A DNA stretch of 64,000 nt, from NCBI RefSeq assembly GCF_014204515.1, contig NZ_JACHLI010000003.1, positions 223,591 to 287,590 of the forward strand, in the 5' to 3' direction. Positions 51,588 to 60,506 of this stretch are shown here, one piece after another. Under the pieces are notes generated by a model. That model saw nothing but the letters and a program-made list of their open reading frames with translations. It ran no database searches and was not told the DNA's origin. A program made the position numbers and the translations under genes. This DNA comes from Pseudomonas nitroreducens. GTDB lineage: Bacteria; Pseudomonadota; Gammaproteobacteria; Pseudomonadales; Pseudomonadaceae. Position 1 is the first letter of the stretch, and the number at the start of each line of letters is the position of its first letter.

Positions 51588-53378
51588 ATGACTAGAACCG
51601 TACGTATCGGCTGCGCCTCCGCCTTCTGGGGCGACACCTCCACCGCCGCCGCGCAACTGGTGCGCGGCGCGGAAATGGATTACCTGGTGTTCGACTACCT
51701 GGCCGAGATCACCATGTCGATCATGGCCGGCGCGCGGCTGAAGAATCCCGAGGCAGGCTACGCCACCGATTTCGTCGAGGTGATGACACCGCTGCTGGGC
51801 GACATCGCCGCCAAAGAAGTGCGCGTGATCAGCAACGCCGGCGGGGTGAATCCCACGGGCTGCGCCAACGCCCTGGCCGCCGCCTGCGAGAAGGCCGGCG
51901 TGGCGCTGAAGATCGCCGTGGTGCACGGCGACAACCTGCAGCCGCGCCTGGGCGAACTGGCCAAGGCCGGTATCCGTGAGATGTTCAGCGAAGCGCCGCT
52001 GCCGCCGATGTGCGTCTCGGTCAACGCCTACCTCGGCGCTCCCGGAATAGTCGAAGCGCTGCAGGCCGGCGCCGATATCGTCATCACCGGTCGCGTGGTG
52101 GACAGCGCGGTGGTCAGCGCCGCCCTGGTGCATGAATTCGGCTGGGCCTGGAACGACTACGACAAGCTGGCCCAGGCCGCCCTGGCCGGGCACATCATCG
52201 AATGCGGCGCACAGTGCACCGGCGGCAACTTCACCGACTGGGAAAGCGTGCCGGACTACGAGCACATCGGTTTCCCCATCGTCGAAGTGCAGTCTGACGG
52301 CGCCTTCGTGGTGACCAAGCCGCAAGGCACCGGCGGGCTGGTTTCGCCGCTGTCGGTGGGCGAACAGATGCTCTACGAGATCGGCGACCCGCGCGCCTAC
52401 CTGCTGCCCGATGTGGTCTGCGACTTCACCCAGGTCAAGCTCGCCCAGGTCGGCGACAACCGCGTGGCCGTCAGCGGCGCGCGAGGCCTGCCGCCGACCG
52501 GGCAATACAAGGTCAGCGCCACCTACCCGGACGGTTTCCGCTGCACCGCCAGTTGCCTGATCGCCGGCATCGATGCGGTGAAGAAGGCCGAGCGGGTCAG
52601 CCAGGCGATCATCGCCAAGACCGAGGAAATCCTCATGGAACGCGGCTGGGGCCCGTACCGTGAGGTGAGCGTCGAACTGCTCGGCAGCGAGGCCACCTAC
52701 GGCCCGCACGGCCGCCGCGGCGACAACCGCGAGATCGTGGTGAAACTTGCCGTGCGCCACAGCCGCAAGGAGGCCCTGGTGCTGTTCTCCCGCGAGATCG
52801 CCCAGGCCGCCACCGGCATGGCGCCAGGCCTGACCGGCATCGTCGGCGGCCGTCCCACCGTGTACCCGGTGATCCGCCTGTTCTCCTTCCTGATCGACAA
52901 GGACGCCTGCGAGCTGGCCGTGGAAATCGACGGTGAGCGCCACAGCGCCACTCTGCCCGTCCTCGACGCCTTCGACCCCGCCGCACTGGCCGACGACATC
53001 CCGGTGCCGGCCGCCAGCGGCCCGGCCCAGGCCAGCGTGCCGCTGGTGAAACTGGCCGTGGCGCGCTCCGGCGACAAGGGCAACCACAGCAATATCGGCG
53101 TCATGGCACGCAAGCCGGAATACCTGCCGTGGATCGCCGAGGCGCTGAGCGAAGGCGCAGTCGCCGAGTGGATGCAGCACGTGCTCGACCCGCAGTTGGG
53201 CCGCGTCAGCCGCTGGCACCTGCCGGGCAGCCACAGTTTGAACTTCCTGCTGGAAAACGCCCTGGGCGGCGGCGGCGTCGCCAGCCTGCGCATCGACCCG
53301 CAGGGCAAGGCCTTCGCCCAGCAATTGCTGGAATTCCCGGTGGCGGTGCCGCAGCACATCGCCGATGAAGTGATGTAA
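51588..53378 (+). CDS. atuA: Acyclic terpene utilisation protein AtuA (DUF1446)
   Basis: 596 aa from MTRTVRIGCASAFWGD; the ORF is open further upstream but that overlaps the operators. N-terminal DUF1446 domain (about 4-450): IGCASAFWGDTSTAA, VNPTGCANALAAACEKAG, and TGGNFTDW with CGAQCTGG. The C-terminal AtuA-like domain (about 485-590) reads ARSGDKGNHSNIGVMARKPEYLPWI. It is required for growth on citronellol in Pseudomonas, but its biochemical step is not known. It is the first gene of the operon. Confidence 0.94.
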   Translation: MTRTVRIGCASAFWGDTSTAAAQLVRGAEMDYLVFDYLAEITMSIMAGARLKNPEAGYATDFVEVMTPLLGDIAAKEVRVISNAGGVNPTGCANALAAACEKAGVALKIAVVHGDNLQPRLGELAKAGIREMFSEAPLPPMCVSVNAYLGAPGIVEALQAGADIVITGRVVDSAVVSAALVHEFGWAWNDYDKLAQAALAGHIIECGAQCTGGNFTDWESVPDYEHIGFPIVEVQSDGAFVVTKPQGTGGLVSPLSVGEQMLYEIGDPRAYLLPDVVCDFTQVKLAQVGDNRVAVSGARGLPPTGQYKVSATYPDGFRCTASCLIAGIDAVKKAERVSQAIIAKTEEILMERGWGPYREVSVELLGSEATYGPHGRRGDNREIVVKLAVRHSRKEALVLFSREIAQAATGMAPGLTGIVGGRPTVYPVIRLFSFLIDKDACELAVEIDGERHSATLPVLDAFDPAALADDIPVPAASGPAQASVPLVKLAVARSGDKGNHSNIGVMARKPEYLPWIAEALSEGAVAEWMQHVLDPQLGRVSRWHLPGSHSLNFLLENALGGGGVASLRIDPQGKAFAQQLLEFPVAVPQHIADEVM

Positions 53379-53384
53379 GAGCAA

Positions 53385-53500
53385 CCCCTCACCCTAACCC
53401 TTTCCCAAAGGGAGAGGGGACTGTCCGGTGCAGGATGACGCCGTGTCATCAGCCGGCACAATCGGCTCCCTCTCCCTCCGGGAGAGGGCTGGGGTGAGGG
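53385..53500. repeat. CCCTCACCCTAACCC / GGGTGAGGG palindromic element
   Basis: Ends are CCCCTCACCCTAACCC and GGCTGGGGTGAGGG, with inner CCCTTTCC...GGGAGAGGG and CCCTCTCCC...GGGAGAGGG hairpins. It fills most of the atuA-atuB gap. Related elements lie at 58244 and 60291. Confidence 0.88.
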
Positions 53501-53563
53501 CAAACACGGGCGCAGGACTTCCAAGAAACGCACGACGAACGATTGAGCAGGACGACAACAACA

Positions 53564-54439
53564 ATGAGCTACGACTCGATCTTCAAACCCGGCCTGTTCA
53601 ACGGCCAGACCATCCTCGTCACTGGCGGCGGCAGCGGTATCGGCCGTTGCACCGCCCACGAACTGACAGCCCTCGGCGCCCACGTGGTGCTGGTCGGGCG
53701 CAAGGCCGAGAAGCTGGAGAAGACCGCCGGCGAAATCATCGAGGACGGCGGCAGCGCCAGCTGGCACAGCTGCGACATCCGTGACGAGGAAGCGGTGAAG
53801 GCGCTGGTGGCGCAGGTCATCGCCGAGCGCGGGCCGATCCATCACCTGGTCAACAACGCCGGCGGCCAGTACCCCGCGCCGCTGGCCTCGATCAACCTGA
53901 AGGGCTTCGAGGCCGTTGTGCGCACCAACCTGGTCGGCGGCTTCCTGATGGCCCGCGAAGTGTTCAACCAGAGCCTCAACAAGACCGGCGGCAGCATCGT
54001 CAACATGCTTGCCGACATGTGGGGCGGCATGCCCGGCATGGGCCACTCCGGCGCCGCCCGCGCCGGCATGGAGAACTTCACCAAGACCGCCGCCATCGAG
54101 TGGGGCCACGCCGGGGTGCGGGTCAACGCCGTGGCGCCGGGCTGGGTCGCCTCCAGCGGCATGGACACCTACGAAGGCGCGTTCAAGGCAGTGATCCCGA
54201 CCCTGCGCGAGCACGTGCCGCTCAAGCGCATCGGCACCGAGTCGGAAGTCGCCGCCGCCATCGTCTTCCTGCTCTCCCCCGGCGCGGCCTTCATCAGCGG
54301 CAACACCATCCGCATCGACGGCGCCGCCAGCCAGGGCAGCCGCGCCTTCCCGCTGTCCAAGGTGAAGCCGGGGCAAAGCCGTTCCTATAACGGCTTCCAC
54401 CGCGCCTACCTGCCCGATGTACTGAAGGATCAGGAGTAA
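53564..54439 (+). CDS. atuB: Short-chain dehydrogenase AtuB (dienoyl-CoA-reductase-like)
   Basis: 291 aa from MSYDSIFKPGLFNGQ. Nucleotide site TGGGSGIGRCTAHEL near residue 20, NNAGGQYPAPL, and GWVASSGMDTYEGAF. The usual YxxxK catalytic tyrosine is replaced: the segment reads HSGAARAGMENFTK, as in the tyrosine-less 2,4-dienoyl-CoA reductase branch. It probably acts on an unsaturated terpenoid CoA ester, but its step in the Atu route is not assigned. atuC starts 3 nt after its stop. Confidence 0.88.
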   Translation: MSYDSIFKPGLFNGQTILVTGGGSGIGRCTAHELTALGAHVVLVGRKAEKLEKTAGEIIEDGGSASWHSCDIRDEEAVKALVAQVIAERGPIHHLVNNAGGQYPAPLASINLKGFEAVVRTNLVGGFLMAREVFNQSLNKTGGSIVNMLADMWGGMPGMGHSGAARAGMENFTKTAAIEWGHAGVRVNAVAPGWVASSGMDTYEGAFKAVIPTLREHVPLKRIGTESEVAAAIVFLLSPGAAFISGNTIRIDGAASQGSRAFPLSKVKPGQSRSYNGFHRAYLPDVLKDQE

Positions 54440-54442
54440 GCG

Positions 54443-56059
54443 ATGCCCGTCATCCCATCCGAACTCGATCCCCAGGGCGAAGACTTCGCCCGCAACCGCG
54501 AGGCCATGCTGGCTGCCGTGGCGAGCTTCCGCGAGGTCGAACAGAAGGTGCTCGACAAGGCCGCCGAGGCCAAGCCGAAGTTCGACAAGCGCGGCCAGTT
54601 GCTGCCGCGTGAACGCCTGAACCTGCTGCTGGACCCCGGCGCGCCGTTCCTCGAAATATCCTCGCTGGCCGGCTACAAGCTGCATGACGACAAGGACGGC
54701 ACCCAGGCCGGCGGCGGCATCATTTCCGGCATCGGCTACATCGCCGGGGTGCGCTGCCTGGTGAGCGCCAGCAACAGCGCGATCAAGGGCGGCACCATCT
54801 CCCCCACCGGGCTGAAGAAGACCCTGCGCCTGCAGCAGATCGCCTTCGAGAACAAGCTGCCGGTGGTGGCGCTGACCGAGAGCGGCGGCGCCAACCTGAA
54901 CTACGCCGCGGACATCTTCGTCGAGGGTGCGCGCGGCTTCGCCAACCAGGCGCGCATGTCGGCGGCGGGCATTCCGCAGGTCACCGTGGTGCATGGCTCG
55001 TCCACTGCCGGCGGCGCCTACCAGCCGGGGCTGTCGGACTACGTGGTGGTGGTGCGCGGCAAGGCCAAGATGTTCCTCGCCGGCCCGCCGCTGCTCAAGG
55101 CCGCCACCGGCGAGATCGCCACCGATGAGGAGCTGGGCGGCGCCGAGCTGCACGCCCAGGTTGCCGGCACCGCCGAGTACCTGGCGGAGAACGACGCCGA
55201 CGGCGTGCGCCTGGCTCGCGAAATCCTCGCCGCGCTGCCGTGGAATGCGCAGCTGCCGGCACGCCCGAAGCAGACGTGGGACGCCCCGCTGTACCCGGCC
55301 GAGGAGCTGCTCGGCGTGGTTCCGGCGGACGCCAAGAAACCCTATGACGTGCGCGAGATCGTCGCGCGCATCGCCGACGGCTCGCGCTTCCTCGACTTCA
55401 AGAACGAGTTCGACAGCCAGACCGTCTGCGGCCACCTGCACATCGAGGGCCACGCCTGCGGCCTGATCGGCAACAACGGCCCGATCACCCCGCAGGGCGC
55501 GGCCAAGGCGGCGCAGTTCATCCAGCTGTGCGAGCAGAGCAACACGCCGATCCTGTTCCTGCACAACACCACCGGCTTCATGGTCGGCACCGAGTCCGAG
55601 CGCCTGGGCGTGATCAAGCACGGCTCGAAGATGATCCAGGCGGTGGCCAATGCCACGGTGCCCAAGCTGACTCTCGTCGTGGGTGGCTCATATGGTGCCG
55701 GCAACTACGCCATGTGCGGCCGCGGACTGGACCCGCGCTTCATCTTCGCCTGGCCCAACAGCCGCACCGCGGTGATGGGCGGCGCCCAGGCCGGCAAGGT
55801 GCTGCGCATCGTCACCGAGGAGAAGCACGCCAAGGAGGGCAAGGAGCCCGACCCGAAGATGCTCGACATGCTCGAACAGATGACCGCGCAGAAGCTCGAC
55901 GCCCAGTCCACCGCGCTCTACGGCACGGCGAGCCTGTGGGACGACGGGCTGATCGACCCGCGCGACACCCGTCAGCTGCTCGGCTACCTGCTGGACATCT
56001 GTGCGGAGGCGGCCGTGCGGCCGCTGAAGAACAACCGTTTCGGCGTTGCACGATTTTGA
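54443..56059 (+). CDS. atuC: Geranyl-CoA carboxylase, beta (carboxyltransferase) subunit AtuC
   Basis: 538 aa, typical for acyl-CoA carboxylase beta chains. N-domain: RGQLLPRERLNLLLDPGAPFLEIS and SGGANL with the carboxybiotin glycines. C-domain: LHNTTGFMVG, SYGAGNYAMCGRGLDPRFIFAWP and MGGAQA. Works with AtuF to carboxylate geranyl-CoA at the gamma position. Very close in type to the methylcrotonyl-CoA carboxylase beta chain. A different palindromic repeat follows before atuD. Confidence 0.93.
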   Translation: MPVIPSELDPQGEDFARNREAMLAAVASFREVEQKVLDKAAEAKPKFDKRGQLLPRERLNLLLDPGAPFLEISSLAGYKLHDDKDGTQAGGGIISGIGYIAGVRCLVSASNSAIKGGTISPTGLKKTLRLQQIAFENKLPVVALTESGGANLNYAADIFVEGARGFANQARMSAAGIPQVTVVHGSSTAGGAYQPGLSDYVVVVRGKAKMFLAGPPLLKAATGEIATDEELGGAELHAQVAGTAEYLAENDADGVRLAREILAALPWNAQLPARPKQTWDAPLYPAEELLGVVPADAKKPYDVREIVARIADGSRFLDFKNEFDSQTVCGHLHIEGHACGLIGNNGPITPQGAAKAAQFIQLCEQSNTPILFLHNTTGFMVGTESERLGVIKHGSKMIQAVANATVPKLTLVVGGSYGAGNYAMCGRGLDPRFIFAWPNSRTAVMGGAQAGKVLRIVTEEKHAKEGKEPDPKMLDMLEQMTAQKLDAQSTALYGTASLWDDGLIDPRDTRQLLGYLLDICAEAAVRPLKNNRFGVARF

Positions 56060-56060
56060 C

Positions 56061-56132
56061 CGTAGGGCGCATGACGCCTCAGGCGTCATCCGCCAGATCG
56101 GCGGATAAAGCGTTCCGCTTTATTCGCCCTAC
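56061..56132. repeat. Palindromic repeat, GTAGGGCGCATAAC family
   Basis: CGTAGGGCGCATGACGCC on the left, CGGATAAAGCG inside, and TTATTCGCCCTAC on the right. It fills the atuC-atuD gap almost completely. Confidence 0.88.
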
Positions 56133-56163
56133 CTGAATTGAAAGATCCCACGGAGAACAAGAA

Positions 56164-57324
56164 ATGATCTTCACCCAGGAACACGAAGAACTCCGCCGCA
56201 CCGTGCGCAACTTCGTCGAGCGCGAGATCAATCCCCACGTCGACGAGTGGGAAAAGGCCGGGCGCTTCCCGATCCATGAAGTCTTCAAGAAGGCCGGCGA
56301 CCTCGGCCTGCTGGGCATCTCCAAGCCGGAGAAGTTCGGCGGCATGGGCCTGGACTACAGCTACTCGGTGGTGGCTGCCGAGGAGTTCGGCACCATCCTT
56401 TGCGGCGGCGTGCCGATGTCCCTGGGCGTGCAGACCGACATGTGCACCCCGGCCCTGGCGCGCTTCGGCTCCGATGAGCTGCGCGAGGAGTTCCTGCGCC
56501 CGGCGATCGCCGGCGAGATGGTCGGCTGCATCGGCGTCTCCGAAGTCGGCGCCGGTTCCGACGTGGCAGGCCTGAAGACCACCGCGCGCAAGGATGGCGA
56601 CGACTACGTCATCAACGGCAGCAAGATGTGGATCACCAACTCGCCATCCGCCGACTTCATCTGCCTGCTGGCCAACACCTCCGACGACAAGCCCCACGTC
56701 AACAAGTCGCTGATCATGGTGCCGATGAAGACCAAGGGCATCAGCGTCAGCCCGCACCTGGACAAGCTCGGCATGCGCAGTTCGGAGACCGCCCAGGTGT
56801 TCTTCGACGACGTGCGCGTGCCGCAGCGCAACCGCATCGGCGCCGAGGGCGCGGGCTTCATGATGCAGATGCTGCAGTTCCAGGAAGAGCGCCTGTTCGG
56901 CGCCGCCAGCGGGATCAAGGGCCTGGAGTACTGCGTCAACGCCACCATCGACTACTGCAAGGAGCGCAAGACCTTCGGCCAGGCGCTGATCGACAACCAG
57001 GTCATCCACTTCCGCATGGCCGAGCTGATGACCGAGATCGAGTGCCTGCGCGCCCTCACCTACCAGGCCACCGAGCAGTACATCCGCGGCAAGGACGTCA
57101 CCCGCCTGGCGTCCATGGCCAAGCTCAAGGTCGGCCGCCTGGCACGCGAGGTCACCGACGCCTGCCTGCAGTACTGGGGCGGCCAGGGCTTCATGTGGGA
57201 AAACCCGATCTCCCGCGCCTACCGCGACACCCGCCTGGTCTCCATCGGCGGCGGCGCGGACGAAATCATGCTGGGCATCATCTGCAAACTGATGGGCACC
57301 CTGCCGGGCAAGAAGAAGGGGTGA
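56164..57324 (+). CDS. atuD: Citronellyl-CoA dehydrogenase AtuD (acyl-CoA dehydrogenase)
   Basis: 386 aa FAD-dependent acyl-CoA dehydrogenase. N-terminal helical domain, then FAD-binding VGCIGVSEVGAGSDVAGLKT and WITNSPSADFICLLANT, then the helical C-domain ending GGQGFMWENPISRAYRDTRLVSIGGGADEIM. Expected to convert citronellyl-CoA to geranyl-CoA by alpha,beta-dehydrogenation. Preceded by CGGAGAACAAGAA. Confidence 0.92.
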   Translation: MIFTQEHEELRRTVRNFVEREINPHVDEWEKAGRFPIHEVFKKAGDLGLLGISKPEKFGGMGLDYSYSVVAAEEFGTILCGGVPMSLGVQTDMCTPALARFGSDELREEFLRPAIAGEMVGCIGVSEVGAGSDVAGLKTTARKDGDDYVINGSKMWITNSPSADFICLLANTSDDKPHVNKSLIMVPMKTKGISVSPHLDKLGMRSSETAQVFFDDVRVPQRNRIGAEGAGFMMQMLQFQEERLFGAASGIKGLEYCVNATIDYCKERKTFGQALIDNQVIHFRMAELMTEIECLRALTYQATEQYIRGKDVTRLASMAKLKVGRLAREVTDACLQYWGGQGFMWENPISRAYRDTRLVSIGGGADEIMLGIICKLMGTLPGKKKG

Positions 57325-57331
57325 AGCGGCT

Positions 57332-57399
57332 GCAGGCGACAGGCTTCAGGCGGCAGGAAGAGTGCCGCTTTTGCCTGCCGCCTGAAGCCTGCCGCCTGA
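57332..57399. repeat. Heptamer-type inverted repeat between atuD and atuE
   Basis: Arms 57332-57356 and 57375-57399 are 25 nt inverted repeats with two mismatches, built from CAGGC/GCCTG modules (GCCTGAA, GCCTGCC). The structure could act as a weak terminator or RNA stabiliser. Confidence 0.82.
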
Positions 57400-57423
57400 A
57401 GCATCTTTTATGAGGACCCCGGC

Positions 57424-58221
57424 ATGAGCGAACTGCCGAACTGCGAAACCCTGCTGCTGGAGCGTGACGGCGGCGTGCTGCACGTCACCCTCAACCGCCC
57501 GGACAGCCGCAACGCCATGAGCCTGGCGATGGTCGGCGAACTGCGCGCGATGCTTGCCGCCGTGCGCGACGACCGCGCCGTGCGCGCCATCGTCCTGCGT
57601 GGCGCCGGCGGGCACTTCTGTGCCGGCGGCGATATCAAGGACATGGCCGGCGCCCGCGCCGCCGGGCCCGATGCCTATGCCGCACTGAACCGCGCCTTCG
57701 GTGGCCTGCTGGAGGAAGCCCAGGCGCAGCCGCAGGTGCTGGTCGCCGTGCTGGAAGGCGCGGTGCTCGGCGGCGGCTTCGGCCTTGCCTGCGTCTCGGA
57801 CATTGCCCTGGCGGCGGCGGACGCACAGTTCGGCCTGCCGGAAACCAGCCTCGGCATCCTGCCGGCGCAGATCGCGCCCTTTGTGGTCAAGCGCATCGGC
57901 CTGACCCAGGCGCGCCGGCTGGCCCTCACCGCCGCCCGTTTCGATGGCCGCGAGGCACTGCGCCTGGGCCTGGTGCACGCCTGCGCGGACAACGCTGAAT
58001 ACCTCGGCGCGCAACTGGCCGAGAGCCTCGACCAAGTCCGCCGCTGCGCCCCCGGCGCCAACGCCGCCACCAAGGCACTGCTGCTGGCCAACGAGACCGA
58101 GTCCCTCGGCTCGCTGCTGGACGCCGCCGCGCGCCAGTTCGCCGAAGCGGTGACCGGCGCGGAAGGCGCCGAAGGCACCATGGCCTTCGTGCAGAAACGC
58201 AAACCGAACTGGGCGCAGTGA
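57424..58221 (+). CDS. atuE: Isohexenylglutaconyl-CoA hydratase AtuE
   Basis: 265 aa crotonase. Oxyanion-hole segments AGGHFCAGGDIKDM and AVLGGGFGLACVSDI. The catalytic area around LPETSLGILPAQIAPFVVKRIG is conserved. In the Atu route it hydrates isohexenylglutaconyl-CoA to the 3-hydroxy compound, the step before acetate release. Preceded by GAGGACCCCGGC. Confidence 0.92.
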   Translation: MSELPNCETLLLERDGGVLHVTLNRPDSRNAMSLAMVGELRAMLAAVRDDRAVRAIVLRGAGGHFCAGGDIKDMAGARAAGPDAYAALNRAFGGLLEEAQAQPQVLVAVLEGAVLGGGFGLACVSDIALAAADAQFGLPETSLGILPAQIAPFVVKRIGLTQARRLALTAARFDGREALRLGLVHACADNAEYLGAQLAESLDQVRRCAPGANAATKALLLANETESLGSLLDAAARQFAEAVTGAEGAEGTMAFVQKRKPNWAQ

Positions 58222-58243
58222 CCCAACGCGCGCACCGAACAAT

Positions 58244-58278
58244 CCCCTCTCCCTTCAGGGAGAGGTCTGGGGAGAGGG
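58244..58278. repeat. Short CCCCTCTCCC / GGGAGAGG element
   Basis: CCCCTCTCCCTTCAGGGAGAGG hairpin followed by TGGGGAGAGGG; a partial copy of the element at 53385, filling the atuE-atuF gap. Confidence 0.75.
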
Positions 58279-58289
58279 AAACAGCCACC

Positions 58290-60281
58290 ATGCCCAGTTT
58301 CGACAAGATCCTGATTGCCAACCGTGGCGAGATCGCCTGCCGGGTGATCCGCACCGCCCACGACCTGGGCTACCGCACCGTGGCCGTGTACAGCGAGGCC
58401 GACGCCAACGCCCGCCATGTGCAGCTGGCCGACGAAGCCGTGTGCATAGGCCCGGCGCCCGTGGGCCAGTCCTACCTGAAACCCGAAGCCATCCTGGACG
58501 CCGCCAGGCGCACCGGCGCCGGCGCGGTCCACCCCGGCTACGGCTTCCTCTCGGAGAATGCCGACTTCGCCCGCGCCTGCGAGGCCGCCGGCATCGTCTT
58601 CATCGGCCCCGGCGTGGAAGCCATCCACCTGATGGGCAGCAAGCGCCTGTCGAAGATCGCCATGCTCGAAGCTGGTGTGCCCTGCATTCCCGGCTACGAA
58701 GGCGCGGAGCAGGACGACGCCACGCTGACCCGCGAAGCCCAGCGCATCGGCTACCCGCTGATGATCAAGGCCAGCGCCGGTGGCGGCGGGCGCGGCATGC
58801 GCCTGGTGACCCGCAGCGAAGACCTCGCCGAACAGCTGCGCACCGCCCGCTCGGAGGCACAGAACGCCTTCGGCAGCGGCGAGCTGATCCTGGAGAAAGC
58901 CGTGGTGCAGCCGCGCCATGTGGAAATCCAGGTGTTCGGCGACAGCCATGGCCAGATCGTCTACCTCGGCGAGCGCGACTGCTCGGTACAGCGCCGCCAC
59001 CAGAAGGTCATCGAGGAAGCGCCCTGCCCGGTGCTGACCGAGGAACTGCGCGCCGCCATGGGCAGCGCCGCGGTGAAGGCCGCCGCCTCGGTGAACTACC
59101 TGGGCGCGGGCACCGTGGAGTTCCTGCTGGACGCCAGCGGCGCCTTCTACTTCCTGGAAATGAACACCCGCCTGCAGGTGGAGCACCCGGTCACCGAACT
59201 GGTCACCGGCCAGGACCTGGTGGCCTGGCAGATCCGCGTTGCCGAAGGCCATCCGCTACCGCTGACCCAGGAGCAGATCCAGCTCAAGGGCCACGCCATC
59301 GAAGTGCGCCTGTACGCCGAGGATGCCGGCCACGGCTTCCTCCCGCAGACCGGGCAAGTGCTGCGCTGGACGCCGCCGCAGCTGGACGGCATCCGCATCG
59401 ACCACGGCCTGCGCGAAGGCCAGCCGGTGACGCCGTTCTACGACCCGATGCTGGCCAAGGTCATCGCCTACGGCGCCACCCGCGACGAGGCCCGGCGCAA
59501 GCTGGTGCGCGCCGTGGAGGGCTGCGTGCTGCTGGGCGTGACCGGCAACCAGCGCTTCCTCGCCAACCTGCTCAAACACCCGGAATTCGCCGCCGGCAAG
59601 GCCACCACCGCGTTCATCGGCGAGCAGTTCGCCGCTGACCCGAGCCTGGCCCCGCGCCAGCCGCAGCCGCTGGAACTGGCCTGCGCCGCCGCCCTGCTCT
59701 ACCAGGCCTCGGCCAGCGACCGCGCACACCAGCCCGGCCTGTCCGGCTGGCGCAGTGCCGGCAGCGCGCCTTGGCGATTCGCGCTCAAGCATGGCGAGGA
59801 GAAATTCGTCATCGAACTGCAGGTGCGCGAGCACGGCACCCAGCCGTCGCTGCTGGCGCGCATCGGTGACGCGCAGATCGAACTGCGCCTGCTCGGTGAA
59901 GAGAACGGCGAGGCCATCCTCGAAGCCGACGGCATCCGCCGCCGCCTGCCGTTCCATCGCGATGGCGCGCGCCTCTGGCTGTATGGCGCCGACGGCAACC
60001 TGGAGCTGCAGGACGTCACTCACGAACCGGCTGGCGCCGCCGCTGGCGCAGGCTCCGGCACGGTGAAGGCGCCGATGGATGGCGCCATCGTCGACGTGCT
60101 GGTGGCCGAGGGCACGCGGGTCAGCAAGGGTCAACTGCTGCTGGTGCTGGAAGCGATGAAGATGGAACACCCGCTCAAGGCCGGCGTCGACGGCATCATC
60201 CGCCGTGTGCAGGTGAGCAAGGGTGAGCAGGTGAAATCCCGGCAGTTGCTGGTGGAGGTCGAGGCGCTGGAGACCGCCTGA
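58290..60281 (+). CDS. atuF: Geranyl-CoA carboxylase, alpha (biotin carboxylase/BCCP) subunit AtuF
   Basis: 663 aa from MPSFDKILIANRGEIACRVIRT; the ORF's earlier start overlaps a repeat. Biotin carboxylase domain (about 1-450): HPGYGFLSEN, KASAGGGGRGMR, ERDCSVQRRHQKVIEEAP, EMNTRLQVEHPVTE. A linker region (about 455-590) is followed by the BCCP domain with biotinyl lysine K624 in LEAMKMEHPL. With AtuC it carries out carboxylation of geranyl-CoA. Length and layout match MccA-type alpha chains. Confidence 0.94.
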   Translation: MPSFDKILIANRGEIACRVIRTAHDLGYRTVAVYSEADANARHVQLADEAVCIGPAPVGQSYLKPEAILDAARRTGAGAVHPGYGFLSENADFARACEAAGIVFIGPGVEAIHLMGSKRLSKIAMLEAGVPCIPGYEGAEQDDATLTREAQRIGYPLMIKASAGGGGRGMRLVTRSEDLAEQLRTARSEAQNAFGSGELILEKAVVQPRHVEIQVFGDSHGQIVYLGERDCSVQRRHQKVIEEAPCPVLTEELRAAMGSAAVKAAASVNYLGAGTVEFLLDASGAFYFLEMNTRLQVEHPVTELVTGQDLVAWQIRVAEGHPLPLTQEQIQLKGHAIEVRLYAEDAGHGFLPQTGQVLRWTPPQLDGIRIDHGLREGQPVTPFYDPMLAKVIAYGATRDEARRKLVRAVEGCVLLGVTGNQRFLANLLKHPEFAAGKATTAFIGEQFAADPSLAPRQPQPLELACAAALLYQASASDRAHQPGLSGWRSAGSAPWRFALKHGEEKFVIELQVREHGTQPSLLARIGDAQIELRLLGEENGEAILEADGIRRRLPFHRDGARLWLYGADGNLELQDVTHEPAGAAAGAGSGTVKAPMDGAIVDVLVAEGTRVSKGQLLLVLEAMKMEHPLKAGVDGIIRRVQVSKGEQVKSRQLLVEVEALETA

Positions 60282-60290
60282 ACCTCTCAT

Positions 60291-60408
60291 CCCCTCACCC
60301 CAGCCCTCTCCCCCAGGAGAGGGGGCCGTTCGGCGTTGACGGGTAGCACGGCATTCATCCTTGCCGCAGACAGTCCCCTCTCCCCCTGGGAGAGGGTTAG
60401 GGTGAGGG
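60291..60408. repeat. CCCTCACCC / GGGTGAGGG palindromic element
   Basis: Starts CCCCTCACCCCAGCCCTCTCC and ends GAGAGGGTTAGGGTGAGGG, with two inner CCCTCTCC/GGAGAGGG hairpins. It is in the atuF-atuG gap; related to 53385-53500. Confidence 0.88.
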
Positions 60409-60446
60409 CAGATCCGAGCCAAGAAGACATCAGGAAGCACATATCG

Positions 60447-60468
60447 TAGGAGCGGATTCATCCGCGAT
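60447..60468 (+). repeat. Variant REP half-site
   Basis: GTAGGAGCGGATTCATCCGC, with the central CTTGCTC of the usual REP changed. Single copy, just before atuG. Confidence 0.65.
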
Positions 60469-60506
60469 GCCATCCGCCAAAGACAACAAGAACACGGAGC
60501 CCAAGC

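Noticed and set aside
52697..55621. 974-aa minus-strand ORF spanning atuA, atuB and atuC
   Set aside because: Long open frames opposite strong high-GC genes are expected; the product has no recognisable domain and crosses a repeat and three conserved genes.
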